DNA of 23,641 nt, taken from positions 1 through 23,641 of the forward strand of contig CALCPT010000484.1 of assembly GCA_937897265.1 (NCBI GenBank), read 5' to 3'. The position numbers were made by a program, and so were the translations under genes. Positions 16,039 to 23,641 of the stretch are shown one piece after another. The DNA is from an uncultured Alcaligenaceae bacterium. GTDB taxonomy: Bacteria > Pseudomonadota > Gammaproteobacteria > Burkholderiales > Burkholderiaceae_B. A model generated the notes under the pieces. The model was not told the DNA's origin. It made no database searches and saw only the letters and a list, made by a program, of their open reading frames with translations. The stretch's first letter is position 1. Every line of letters starts with the position of its first letter.

Positions 16039-17100
16039 CTTCGCGCTGACGCAGATACGCTCAACAACTCCTTCAAACAAACGGGCGCAATCAGCCCACG
16101 AGGGTTGCTGCGCAGCCGCTAACAACGCACCTTGCGAGAGACTCTTGCGCAAAGCCTGATCTTGAATGATTTGACGCAAAGCGTTTAGCAAGCTGTTGAC
16201 ATCACCTGGCTCGGCCAACAAACCTGCGGTCGCTGGAACAGTATCTGGGATTGCACCCGCGGTGGTGCCAATGACCGGCAACCCATGCGCCAGTGCCTCG
16301 GCATACGCCATCCCGTAACCTTCAAAACGAGACGCCAGCACAAAGACATCAGCCTGCGCGTAGAGCGTTTGTAATTGCGCAGAGTCAATCGCACCCAGTA
16401 CGCGCACGCGGCTTGATAAGTCAAACCTATCGAGGTCGCGATGCAATTGCGCGACAGCTTCGGCATCACGCGTCAAGTCACCCGCGATTGTCAGGTGCCA
16501 CGACAACGCTGAGAGCTGAGCCAACGCTGGCAACAAGATGTCAAAGCCCTTGCGTTTCACCACAGACCCCACCGCTAATAACTGCAGCGGACCTTGCACC
16601 GTCGGCCTTGACACTTTTACAACACGATCCGTACCAGGCAAGATGCTTGTGATCGACTGGCGAGGCACTGCAAAATGTTCGACAACGTCATGCAATGTAG
16701 CGGGGCTGGTCACCACCACCCCCGAGGCGTGCGCAAGTGCTCGCCTCTCGGTGTCTTTGAAATGCGCCGACTGCTCAGCACTCAAGCCCGTCTCAAACGC
16801 AAGTGGGTGATGCACCAAGGCAATTAATGGATGACGTTGCCGTAATTGCGCGGCCACTTCGGGTAACACACCAAACGCCAAGCCATCGATCACCACTGGC
16901 AGACCGGGTTCAAGCGTCAGCAAGCTTTCACAGGCCTTTTGCCGCGTGCCAAGGTCTGGGTACGGAAATCCATCGCCCAGCCCAAGCACCTGCACCTGCC
17001 AGCGGTTCGCTCTCAAGCCGTCAATAATGTGACGATCATAGATATAGCCGCCTGTCGCCGTGAGCAAATCACCAGGTATCGCAAACACCAATCGCTTCAT
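16012..17100 (-). CDS. Glycosyltransferase family 4 (GT-B fold)
   Basis: A 362-residue retaining glycosyltransferase of the GT4 type, transferring a sugar from a nucleotide-sugar to an unknown acceptor. Features: an N-terminal acceptor-side loop with LLTATGGYIYDRHIIDGL (GG at 17-18), the mid-protein strand LLAVGSVVKRKGFDILLPAL with basic phosphate-binding residues, and the hallmark E-x7-E (Glu260, Glu268) in SRFEGYGMAYAEALAHGLPV. No membrane segment is obvious. A TTG at 17112 would add four residues; I chose the ATG at 17100, 23 bases after the PTPS-like gene. It is the third gene of the MDR-PTPS-GT4 minus-strand operon. Its 3' end overlaps the convergent RibD-type gene by 27 bases. Confidence 0.9.
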   Translation of the reverse strand: MKRLVFAIPGDLLTATGGYIYDRHIIDGLRANRWQVQVLGLGDGFPYPDLGTRQKACESLLTLEPGLPVVIDGLAFGVLPEVAAQLRQRHPLIALVHHPLAFETGLSAEQSAHFKDTERRALAHASGVVVTSPATLHDVVEHFAVPRQSITSILPGTDRVVKVSRPTVQGPLQLLAVGSVVKRKGFDILLPALAQLSALSWHLTIAGDLTRDAEAVAQLHRDLDRFDLSSRVRVLGAIDSAQLQTLYAQADVFVLASRFEGYGMAYAEALAHGLPVIGTTAGAIPDTVPATAGLLAEPGDVNSLLNALRQIIQDQALRKSLSQGALLAAAQQPSWADCARLFEGVVERICVSAKLDDSDALS

Positions 17101-17123
17101 GTTGTCGCTCAATCAACCGCCGT

Positions 17124-17522
17124 TCAAATTGCAGCCTCGTACCAGGCGCGAGCAACATGCGATTCAGAGATCGTAATGCGGATGGCGTGCAACTCTTTGC
17201 CATCGCGACCAAGCGTGCCCGAACGAGCCGCGCTTGCGAGTTGATCAAAAATATACTTTGTTAAAAACTCAGTCGTGGTGTTCATACCCTTAAACTCAGG
17301 ATGATCGTCCAGGTTTGAATAGTTCAGGGGCTTGAGCGTGTCTTTGAGCACATCAAGCGCACGACCGATATCGACAACAATACCGTTCTCATCTAAGGTT
17401 TTGGCAATGAAAGCCGCGTCAACCACAAAGGTGGCGCCATGTAAGGCTTGAGCGGGGCCGAACACTTGGCCACGAAAAGAATGGGCGATCATGATGTGAT
17501 CGCGAACTTCGACTGTAAACAC
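17124..17522 (-). CDS. 6-pyruvoyl-tetrahydropterin synthase / QueD family protein, altered metal site
   Basis: A 132-residue member of the PTPS/QueD superfamily (T-fold), whose enzymes act on dihydroneopterin triphosphate. Recognisable are IAHSFRG (His14), the LHGATFVVDAAF strand (His28), GIVVDIGRALDVLKDTL, LNYSNLDDHPEFKGMNTTTEF (the usual N-x-T-x-E helix) and the ESHVARAWYEA end with the conserved Glu. In canonical members the second motif is HGHNY and supplies two zinc histidines; here it is HGAT, so one ligand is missing, and the usual catalytic Cys is not seen. A changed reaction is likely. The GTG start is supported by AAGGAG six bases upstream. It lies between the MDR oxidoreductase and GT4 genes in one operon. 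Confidence 0.82.
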   Translation of the reverse strand: MFTVEVRDHIMIAHSFRGQVFGPAQALHGATFVVDAAFIAKTLDENGIVVDIGRALDVLKDTLKPLNYSNLDDHPEFKGMNTTTEFLTKYIFDQLASAARSGTLGRDGKELHAIRITISESHVARAWYEAAI

Positions 17523-17528
17523 AACGAG

Positions 17529-17534
17529 CTCCTT
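17529..17534 (-). promoter_or_regulatory. Shine-Dalgarno AAGGAG deciding the GTG start of the PTPS-like gene
   Basis: Read on the minus strand, AAGGAG ends six bases before the GTG at 17522-17520. It overlaps the TAA stop of the preceding oxidoreductase gene, which indicates translational coupling. It is among the strongest ribosome binding sites in the window and fixes the start. Confidence 0.8.
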
Positions 17535-18534
17535 AAGAGTAATGAATAAGCTGGCAAAGAATGCCGCTTGGTTGACCTAAAATTTGAGGTAACTGCTTGG
17601 GTAAATCGGCAAAGGCAACCGCTGGAGCAAGCAGTGCGTCAAGCCTTGCATCTTTTAAGAGTTCAAGCGCGACACCCAGCCGGCGACGGTACGTATAGCG
17701 CGGTCGGCGGGTTGCCGAGACGTGTCCAACCTGGCTCGATTGCAAACGCAATTGTTTGCTATGAAATGCTCCGCCCAAGGGTGCACCAACGATTTGGGTA
17801 CCGTACCAACTCAGCTCAAGTACCGTGGCCTCTTCGCCCGCAAGCCTAAGAGCGGTCACCAAACCAGCCGCCGAGGCGCTCGTATGAAATACTAGATCGC
17901 AATCGAGAGGCGCGGCTGCTTCGGTCGCAAACTTCACACCGAGTTGCGCTGCAAGCGCAGCGCGCTGCGGATTGATATCGACCAACGTAACGTCTGCGCC
18001 TGGCAGGTGACCGCATAAAAAAGCCACTAAACAGCCCAAGACGCCACCACCCACCACGGCAATTCGATCGCCCGGCCCAGGCGCAGCATCCCACACGGCG
18101 TTCAGCGCGGTTTCCATATTTGCTGCCAGCACCGCTCGCTCGAGTGGCACCCCCTCGGGTATCGCCATCACCGCGTCAGCGGCCAAATTAAAATAATCTT
18201 GATGAGGGCTTAGGCTGAATACGCAACGATTGAGCAGCTCAGGCGGGCCGCTTTGCACTCGACCCACTGAGGCGTAACCATATTTGACCGGAAACGGAAA
18301 ATCTCCGCCCATAAATGGTGCACGCATACGCGTAAATTCAGCCTCAGGGACTTTGCCGGCAAAGACTAAGGATTCGGTGCCCCGACTCAAGGCACTAAAT
18401 AGTGTGCGAACCCTAACTTGCCCAGCCTGCAGTGCAGGCAACGGCTCGGCGCGCAACTCGGCAACGCCGGCAGATACATACCACAGGGCCTGCGCCTGGC
18501 CTGATAATGACGCCTCAACGGCTGAGCTTGACAC
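17533..18534 (-). CDS. MDR-family (zinc-type alcohol dehydrogenase-like) oxidoreductase lacking zinc ligands
   Basis: A 333-residue medium-chain dehydrogenase/reductase. The nucleotide-binding Rossmann motif VVGGGVLGCLVAFLCG (GxGxxG at 162-167) and the following LVDINPQR (acidic end of strand 2, favouring NAD) are clear. The N-terminal catalytic domain has LFSALSRGTESLVFAGKVP where zinc enzymes have a Cys-containing CGxCGTD loop, and VKYGYASVGRV where they have GHE. Both catalytic zinc ligands and the four-Cys structural zinc lobe are therefore absent. The SRGTE motif recalls BchC-type and related biosynthetic members. The GTG start is supported by GAGG eight bases upstream. First gene of the operon with the PTPS-like and GT4 genes; substrate unknown. 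Confidence 0.85.
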   Translation of the reverse strand: MSSSAVEASLSGQAQALWYVSAGVAELRAEPLPALQAGQVRVRTLFSALSRGTESLVFAGKVPEAEFTRMRAPFMGGDFPFPVKYGYASVGRVQSGPPELLNRCVFSLSPHQDYFNLAADAVMAIPEGVPLERAVLAANMETALNAVWDAAPGPGDRIAVVGGGVLGCLVAFLCGHLPGADVTLVDINPQRAALAAQLGVKFATEAAAPLDCDLVFHTSASAAGLVTALRLAGEEATVLELSWYGTQIVGAPLGGAFHSKQLRLQSSQVGHVSATRRPRYTYRRRLGVALELLKDARLDALLAPAVAFADLPKQLPQILGQPSGILCQLIHYS

Positions 18535-18615
18535 GTAAAATCCTCGATTCTGTTGACTTTTGCGCGAACGCAGAGAAATTTCAAGTGTCTTCGTAACACC
18601 CTGAGCACTCTGCCC

Positions 18616-18645
18616 TATACTGCGCGAGCCTTGGCAAACAGTATA
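18616..18645. promoter_or_regulatory. TATACTG-N16-CAGTATA inverted repeat in a divergent promoter region
   Basis: Perfect 7-bp arms separated by 16 bases lie in the 164-base gap between the MDR and MdoH-like genes. Each arm includes TATACT, a good -10 box, one in each direction, so the repeat may mark two divergent promoters or a regulator site. No convincing -35 box pairs with either at 16-18 bases, and no terminator is seen in the gap. Confidence 0.4.
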
Positions 18646-18698
18646 AGTGAGTCAAAGGCCTTGATTCTGAAATATCAAAACCCGTCTCCCCAACCCAC

Positions 18699-20453
18699 AT
18701 GCTAACAGTCAGAAGAATTGTCTTTGGATCCCTTGCAACACTAAGCTTTGCAGCGATGCTCGGCCTGATGCATGCCGCGCTAAGCCCCGAGATGAGTAAT
18801 TGGGCTGCCTATAGCCTTCTCGTGCTATTCGCCGTGACTCTACCTTGGACCGTTGTCGGCTTTTGGAATTCGAGCATCGGATTCTTGGTCGGTTTAATCG
18901 CCCGTGACCCCTTGGCCGTCTTGCTGCCACTCAGCGCACGCGCAAGCATGACAGACCCGATCACCTCGTCTACCGCAGTGGTGCTTTGCATCCGAAACGA
19001 AACCCCCACACGCCTTGAACGCAATCTTGAAGCAATGATGCAAAGTTTGGCCGCCACAGGTTTTGGTCAACAATTACATGTTTATGTACTGAGCGATACC
19101 AATGATGAAGTTATCGCACAACAAGAACAACAATGCTTTACCGCAATGGCTACGCGCTGGGCATCGCGCCTCGCACTAACCTACCGTCGGCGTACTGACA
19201 ACAAGGGATATAAAGCCGGCAACATCGCAGATTTTTGCGAGCGTTGGGGACATCTGCATGATTTCGTGGTCACCTTAGATGCAGACAGCTTCATGACGGG
19301 TCGCGCCATTTTGCGTTTGGTGCGCATCATGCAGGCCAACCCAACGCTTGGCATTTTGCAAGGTCTGGTTGTAGGCTTACCCTCCACAAGCGGTTTCACT
19401 AGGCTGTTTCAATTTGGCATGCGCTTAGGCATGCGCTCGTACACAATGGGTTCAGCCTGGTGGCAAGCAGACTGTGGACCGTACTGGGGGCACAATGCAG
19501 CCATTCGCATCAAACCCTTCATCGAGCATTGTGAGTTACCTCAACTGCCTGATGACAAGGGCGTACCCAGACACATTTTGAGCCACGATCAAGTCGAAGC
19601 GGTGCTCATGCGACGTGCAGGCTTCGAGGTACGGGTGATTCCACAAGAGGATGAAAGCTGGGAAGAAAATCCACCAACCTTAATCGAATATATTCGTCGA
19701 GACCTGCGTTGGTGTGAAGGCAATTTGCAATACGTCCACTTATTAAGTCTGCCAGGCCTGAAGTTCTTAAGCCGTTATCAATTATGCATCGCCATCTTGA
19801 TGTTCTTAAGCTCACCGGCCTGGATTGCTTTGTTATTACTCTCGATCGTACTGTTGTGCTTAGCACCTACGCCAGCGGCATTTATGCATGAAGGGCTTGG
19901 CCTCACGCTGCTGAGCGTGACCCTGCTCATGTGGTACCTGCCTAAGATTGCCGGGGCACTTGATGTGCTGCTGCGCCCAAGCGAGCGGAAGTGTTTTGGT
20001 GGCGGCGTGCGCTTTGCTGTGAGCTTCACCTTCGAGATGATTTTTTCGCTTTTGATGACCCCGATCACTTGGTTAAATCACACCATTTTTATCGTGGGAC
20101 TGCTCTTTGGAAAAAAATCCGGTTGGACCGGTCAAGCGCGCGACGATCATTCAGTACCCTTGGCCGTTGCTGTGCGCCAGTTTTGGCCTCACACTCTGTC
20201 GGGTCTCGTGCTCGCGAGCGCCGTGTGGCACATCCATCCCACTAGTCTGCCCTACGCGCTCATTATGCTCAGTGGCTTACTTTTATCGATCCCGATCGCC
20301 GTGCTGACCTCATGGCCAAGTTTTGGTCGCTTATTGATCCGCTGGAAATTAGTCAGCCTACCTGAAGAAATTGCACCACCCGAAGCCTTAAAACCTCTTG
20401 AGCTTGAGGTCTTAAAGGTATCGCGCGAATCTGAAGATAGGCGCCAAGCATGA
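18699..20453 (+). CDS. MdoH/OpgH-like membrane glucosyltransferase (GT2)
   Basis: A 584-residue inner-membrane processive glycosyltransferase of the type that makes osmoregulated periplasmic glucan backbones from UDP-glucose. Two N-terminal membrane segments (about 8-28 and 37-67) precede a cytoplasmic GT2 domain with DTNDE, the metal-binding DAD (194-196), the catalytic SHDQVEA (Asp297) and R-x-x-R-W (334-338, within [13 protein letters not shown]). Several C-terminal membrane segments follow from about residue 360. The protein is shorter than enterobacterial MdoH (about 850), lacking most of the long N-terminal extension. The partner gene mdoG is not present. Its stop overlaps the ABC exporter start by four bases, so the two form one unit. 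No Shine-Dalgarno is visible before the ATG. Confidence 0.88.
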   Translation: MLTVRRIVFGSLATLSFAAMLGLMHAALSPEMSNWAAYSLLVLFAVTLPWTVVGFWNSSIGFLVGLIARDPLAVLLPLSARASMTDPITSSTAVVLCIRNETPTRLERNLEAMMQSLAATGFGQQLHVYVLSDTNDEVIAQQEQQCFTAMATRWASRLALTYRRRTDNKGYKAGNIADFCERWGHLHDFVVTLDADSFMTGRAILRLVRIMQANPTLGILQGLVVGLPSTSGFTRLFQFGMRLGMRSYTMGSAWWQADCGPYWGHNAAIRIKPFIEHCELPQLPDDKGVPRHILSHDQVEAVLMRRAGFEVRVIPQEDESWEENPPTLIEYIRRDLRWCEGNLQYVHLLSLPGLKFLSRYQLCIAILMFLSSPAWIALLLLSIVLLCLAPTPAAFMHEGLGLTLLSVTLLMWYLPKIAGALDVLLRPSERKCFGGGVRFAVSFTFEMIFSLLMTPITWLNHTIFIVGLLFGKKSGWTGQARDDHSVPLAVAVRQFWPHTLSGLVLASAVWHIHPTSLPYALIMLSGLLLSIPIAVLTSWPSFGRLLIRWKLVSLPEEIAPPEALKPLELEVLKVSRESEDRRQA

Positions 20454-22249
20454 CGAACACGGGTCAGGGACACAGCCCCACCAAGTTCATTGCGCTGTAT
20501 ACCCGCGTGTTAACAATGTTAGGCTCAGATCGCAAGCTCGGTTGGACGCTAGCCGGCGCTAACGTCGTACTTGCGATGGCGATGTTTGGCGAACCGATTT
20601 TATTCGGCCTAGTCATTGATACGCTCTCACGCGCTTCGCTTGACGACCCAGCGAGCATCTGGCCCTCACTAGGGCCGTTACTATTGATATGGGTTGGATT
20701 TGGTTTATTCACAATTTTTTGTGGTGCGGCCATTGCCCTTTTGGCAGATCGCCTGTCACATCGACGCAGACATATGGTGCTGCGAGATTATTTCGAGCAT
20801 GTGCTGCAATTACCACTCGCGCAGCAAGCCGATACCCACTCTGGTCGCCTGATGAAAACGATGCTGCAAGGGACTGACGCCCTATGGTGGCTATGGTTAA
20901 GTTTTTTTAGAGATCACCTTGCCGCTGCTGTCGCACTCATTGTTTTGGTACCTGTCGCGCTTTATATTAATTGGCGACTCGCCCTAGTGCTCATCATTCT
21001 GTGCGTCGTGTTTGTTTGGCTGACACATTTTATCTTGCGCAAAACACAGGCTCTGCAACAGCAAGTTGAGGGACATCACTCTGATTTAGCTGAGCAGGCA
21101 TCCGACACTTTAGGCAATATCGCACTCGTGCAAAGCTTTGCTCGTATCGAACACGAAGTCAGCGCACTCAAAAATATCAGTCAACGCGTCTTGGGCGCTC
21201 AGATGCCGGTACTGTCCTGGTGGGCGCTCGTTAACGTGCTGACCCGCTCTGCAACGACCTTAAGCATTTTGTGCATCGTCGCGTTGGGTGCTTGGTTATT
21301 TACGAAAGGACAGACAAGTGTCGGTGCCATCGTCACCTTCATCTCTTTTTCAGGGATGGTGATTATGCGACTTGAGCAGATTGTCGGGTTTGTACATCGC
21401 CTAGCGATGGAAGCCCCTCGTCTACAAGAATTTTTTCATGTTCTGGATACCGAGCCATCGATACATGATTCCCCTAATGCAATCGACTTGGGGCGCGCTA
21501 AGGGCGCCATTGCCTTTGAAAACGTCACCTTTGCTTACGATAAAAAAAATCCAGCCGTCAAAAGTCTAAGCTTTACTCTGCAACCAGGTACAACTATCGC
21601 CTTAGTCGGTGCCTCAGGCGCAGGCAAGTCAACGGCCTTGAGCCTGCTGTATCGCGCCTTTGATCCACAGTCTGGTCGCATTACGGTGGACGGTCATGAC
21701 ATTCGTGACTTACAACTTGCGTCGCTACGTAGCAATATTGGCGTGGTGTTTCAAGAAGCGCTACTGTTCAATCGTTCAATCGCAGACAACCTAAAAGTTG
21801 GCCTACCCGAGGCAACTGACGCACAGTTACGTCAGGCTTGTGCAAGCGCGCAAGCGCTGGATTTCATTGAGCAACATCCGCAAGGGTTCGATACCAAAAT
21901 CGGCGAGCGCGGACGAGCGCTATCAGGCGGCGAGCGCCAGCGCTTATCCATTGCACGAGTCTTATTAAAAAATCCGCCAATCTTGATTTTGGACGAAGCG
22001 ACTAGCGCTCTGGATAGCGCCACAGAAACTAAGCTATTACAAGCCTTAGATGCGGTCACCAAAGACCGCAGTACGCTGGTGATCGCGCATCGACTGGCGA
22101 CTATCCGTAAAGCAGACAAAATTTTAGTGATGGATCACGGCACGATCGTTGAGGCAGGTTCTTTTGATGAACTGTATGCCCAAGGAGGTCGTTTTACTCA
22201 GTTGGTGAAAGAGCAATTTTCAGATGCCTTGGGAAACTTTATTTCATGA
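20450..22249 (+). CDS. NdvA/ChvA-like ABC exporter (fused permease-ATPase)
   Basis: A 599-residue half-transporter working as a homodimer in the inner membrane. The permease domain (residues about 30-320, five to six membrane segments) has the start [12 protein letters not shown]...[13 protein letters not shown] seen in beta-glucan exporters. The ATPase has Walker [10 protein letters not shown] (387-395), a [14 protein letters not shown]-loop, signature LSGGERQRL (491-499), Walker [12 protein letters not shown] (511-521) and an H-loop IAHRL. NdvA/ChvA export cyclic beta-1,2-glucan in rhizobia. Here it is coupled (ATGA overlap) to an MdoH-like synthase, so export of that enzyme's product is the natural inference; export of a small pterin-like product from the neighbouring genes is an alternative. 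Confidence 0.9.
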   Translation: MTNTGQGHSPTKFIALYTRVLTMLGSDRKLGWTLAGANVVLAMAMFGEPILFGLVIDTLSRASLDDPASIWPSLGPLLLIWVGFGLFTIFCGAAIALLADRLSHRRRHMVLRDYFEHVLQLPLAQQADTHSGRLMKTMLQGTDALWWLWLSFFRDHLAAAVALIVLVPVALYINWRLALVLIILCVVFVWLTHFILRKTQALQQQVEGHHSDLAEQASDTLGNIALVQSFARIEHEVSALKNISQRVLGAQMPVLSWWALVNVLTRSATTLSILCIVALGAWLFTKGQTSVGAIVTFISFSGMVIMRLEQIVGFVHRLAMEAPRLQEFFHVLDTEPSIHDSPNAIDLGRAKGAIAFENVTFAYDKKNPAVKSLSFTLQPGTTIALVGASGAGKSTALSLLYRAFDPQSGRITVDGHDIRDLQLASLRSNIGVVFQEALLFNRSIADNLKVGLPEATDAQLRQACASAQALDFIEQHPQGFDTKIGERGRALSGGERQRLSIARVLLKNPPILILDEATSALDSATETKLLQALDAVTKDRSTLVIAHRLATIRKADKILVMDHGTIVEAGSFDELYAQGGRFTQLVKEQFSDALGNFIS

Positions 22250-22332
22250 GCACAACAACTGAGCCGCCTGCCGCAGCGTTGAACGCTGATTTTCTCGCAC
22301 GCAGTTGCGAAACCTTACAGAGAGAAAGATGA
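22246..22332 (+). CDS. 28-codon small ORF coupled on both sides
   Basis: An ATG overlapping the ABC exporter's stop (ATGA) opens a 28-residue frame ([20 protein letters not shown], then CETLQRER). It ends with a TGA that overlaps the methyltransferase ATG (again ATGA). It has no recognisable domain or membrane segment; it is Thr/Pro/Ala-rich, then mildly amphipathic. It could be a true small protein, a translational bridge that carries ribosomes to the methyltransferase, or the remnant of a longer N-terminus. The exact double overlap is seen; a function is not claimed. Confidence 0.35.
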   Translation: MSTTTEPPAAALNADFLARSCETLQRER

Positions 22333-23174
22333 CTGGCTTTTCAGCTCAATGGCTTGCCTTACGCGAACCAGCAGATCACCGGGCGCGAGATCGCGCTTTA
22401 CAAAATAAAGTATGTGAGCAACTCGCGAACGTTGCGCGCGCTGAGCAGCGCGCCGTTCGTTTGATCGATCTTGGCTGTGGTTCGGGTTCAAACCTGCGTG
22501 CCTTGGCAACCTCACTACCGCCGCAACAACACTGGACCCTTGTCGATTACGATCCCTTGCTGTTGGCAGCGGCGCGCGCCGCGCTGATTGACTGGGCAGA
22601 TCAGGTGATCAGTGACAGTGCGATCCTGACTCTTCGTAAAAATAATAAAACAATCGAGATTGAGTTTGCTCAAGTCGATCTTGCACGTGACATCGAGCGC
22701 GTGCTTGCCTGGCCTGCTGATGTCATCACTGCCGCAGCATTTTTTGATCTGGTTGCTGAAACGTGGTTAGTACGCTTTTGTCAGGCGCTGCGCACAACGC
22801 TTTATACGGTATTGACCTACGATGGCTCTGAGCGATGGCTACCAGCGCATCGCGCAGACGCCTCAATATTGAAAGCTTTTCATGCTCATCAAAAAACCGA
22901 CAAGGGTTTTGGCGTAGCTGCAGGCCCAGAAGCTGCCACCATCATGCAGCGCGAGTTAATAGCACGCGGATTTCAAGTCGCGCTCGCACCTAGCCCCTGG
23001 CAAATCGATCAAACTGAAGCGACGTTCATACAAGCGTTGGCAACAGGTAGTGCCGCCGCAGTGCGTGAAACTGGCTTGCTCAGTGAACAAGACGTCGCGC
23101 AGTGGTTAGCGGCGCGCATTAGTGCGCAACACTGTACGGTGGGCCACTGGGATATCCTGGCTTCCCCAAGCTGA
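22329..23174 (+). CDS. Class I SAM-dependent methyltransferase
   Basis: A 281-residue protein with a clear SAM-binding motif I (VRLIDLGCGSGSN, Asp47 to Gly53), a strand-2 acidic end in WTLVDYDPLLL, and a motif-IV-like AAAFFDLVAETWL region. It would methylate an unknown small molecule or lipid-like acceptor; no further domain is visible. A TTG at 22305 would give eight more residues, but the ATG at 22329 has a purine-rich AGAGAGAAAG just upstream and is coupled to the small ORF before it. It is the last gene of the MdoH-ABC-smORF unit. Its TGA abuts the stop codon of the convergent FAH-family gene with no bases between. Confidence 0.85.
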   Translation: MTGFSAQWLALREPADHRARDRALQNKVCEQLANVARAEQRAVRLIDLGCGSGSNLRALATSLPPQQHWTLVDYDPLLLAAARAALIDWADQVISDSAILTLRKNNKTIEIEFAQVDLARDIERVLAWPADVITAAAFFDLVAETWLVRFCQALRTTLYTVLTYDGSERWLPAHRADASILKAFHAHQKTDKGFGVAAGPEAATIMQRELIARGFQVALAPSPWQIDQTEATFIQALATGSAAAVRETGLLSEQDVAQWLAARISAQHCTVGHWDILASPS

Positions 23175-23591
23175 TTAGCCGACGGTATTTTTTAAAGTGC
23201 CCACGCGCTCGATGATGACCTCAACCGTGTCACCTGACTTTAAAAATCTGGGTGGCTTACGGCTAAAACCAACGCCTTCTGGTGTGCCCGTTGCGATAAC
23301 ATCACCAGCACGAAGCTCAGTCACGCTTGACATGTACTCAATCAGTTTTGCCACTGAAAAAATCATTGTTGAAAACGATGCATGCTGCATCGCCTCACCA
23401 GACACTAAGGTCGTGAGCGAAAGCGCCTCGAGCGGGCCGACCTCATCCGGGGTCACTAAAGCTGGGCCAATTGAGCTTGAGCGAAAAAAGTTTTTACCCT
23501 GATCAAGAGTGCGTTGAAATTGATAGTCGCGTACTGAACCGTCCATGAAGCAGGTGTAGCCCGCAACATAATTGAGTGCGTCGGCAGCAGC
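23175..23591 (-). CDS. Fumarylacetoacetate hydrolase family protein, C-terminal part (5' end missing)
   Basis: Partial gene; 139 codons including the stop remain. FAH-family enzymes cleave or decarboxylate 2-oxo/beta-diketo acids with a divalent metal. The visible segments are the family's conserved second half: LNYVAGYTCFMDGSVRDYQ, QGKNFFRSSSIGPALVTPDE, LIEYMSSVTELRAGDVIATGTPEGVG and a final SGDTVEVIIERVGTLKN. The first apparent Met (23546) is internal; conserved sequence continues upstream of it to 23591, where sequencing adapter replaces the genome. The true start is therefore not in the window. It converges on the methyltransferase gene with abutting stop codons. Confidence 0.9.
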   Translation of the reverse strand, partial: AAADALNYVAGYTCFMDGSVRDYQFQRTLDQGKNFFRSSSIGPALVTPDEVGPLEALSLTTLVSGEAMQHASFSTMIFSVAKLIEYMSSVTELRAGDVIATGTPEGVGFSRKPPRFLKSGDTVEVIIERVGTLKNTVG

Positions 23592-23641
23592 AGATCGGAA
23601 GAGCGTCGTGTAGGGAAAGAGTGTCTTCGCCTGTGTAGATC
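23592..23641. other. Illumina TruSeq adapter contamination
   Basis: The last 50 bases equal the reverse complement of the TruSeq universal (P5) adapter: 33 bases of read-primer sequence beginning AGATCGGAAGAGCGTCGTGT (23592-23624), an 8-base index CTTCGCCT (23625-23632, complement of AGGCGAAG, which I recall as i5 index D505), then the start of the P5 flow-cell arm GTGTAGATC (23633-23641). This is library artefact, not organism DNA, and should be trimmed. Confidence 0.97.

Noticed and set aside
13923..23174. Genomic island or mobile element carrying the rib/PTPS/glycan genes
   Set aside because: No integrase, transposase, tRNA, direct repeats or obvious base-composition change marks its edges.

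Overview
This 23.6-kb window is ordinary-looking, gene-dense bacterial chromosome that reads as a betaproteobacterium, most likely of the Burkholderiales and near Alcaligenaceae. The evidence is the divergent yafS-rnhA / gloB-mltD-fabI block, the close-packed catabolic and transport operons, and the overall protein similarity I recognise. This placement is inferred from family knowledge, not from a search. The last 50 bases are not genomic. They match the reverse complement of an Illumina TruSeq P5 adapter with an i5 index, so the true sequence ends at about 23591. No tRNA, rRNA, IS element, CRISPR array or origin was seen, and no gene-free stretch exceeds 300 bases.

Layout. 1-4.1 kb is housekeeping: truncated rnhA and a YafS-type methyltransferase on the minus strand, divergent from gloB, mltD and fabI. 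4.1-6.9 kb is a three-gene minus-strand operon (SCP2-like protein, alpha/beta hydrolase, MmgE/PrpD protein) behind a near-consensus sigma-70 promoter. 6.9-10.9 kb is a tightly packed minus-strand operon: SulP anion transporter, a CYTH-like protein with a lysine-rich tail, a two-gene CHR (chromate-type) transporter, and a DUF167/YggU protein. 11.1-13.8 kb holds an amidase-signature enzyme and a BenE-type permease.

13.9-23.2 kb is the most interesting part. It contains GTP cyclohydrolase II with a vestigial RibB-like N-terminus, a stand-alone RibD-type reductase domain, a PTPS/QueD-like protein that lacks a canonical zinc histidine, a zinc-less MDR oxidoreductase, a GT4 glycosyltransferase, an MdoH-like membrane glycosyltransferase, an NdvA/ChvA-like ABC exporter, a 28-codon coupled small ORF and a SAM methyltransferase. 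No complete riboflavin pathway is present (no active RibB, no RibD deaminase, no RibH or RibE). The first two enzymes could make the ribitylamino-pyrimidine that starts riboflavin synthesis. The other enzymes could divert such a precursor into a modified, glycosylated pterin- or pyrimidine-type compound. That pathway, and its link to the glycan synthase and exporter, is inference. The region between the two rib-like genes carries several AT-rich palindromes that look like regulator sites.

The window closes with the C-terminal part of a fumarylacetoacetate hydrolase-family gene cut by the adapter.
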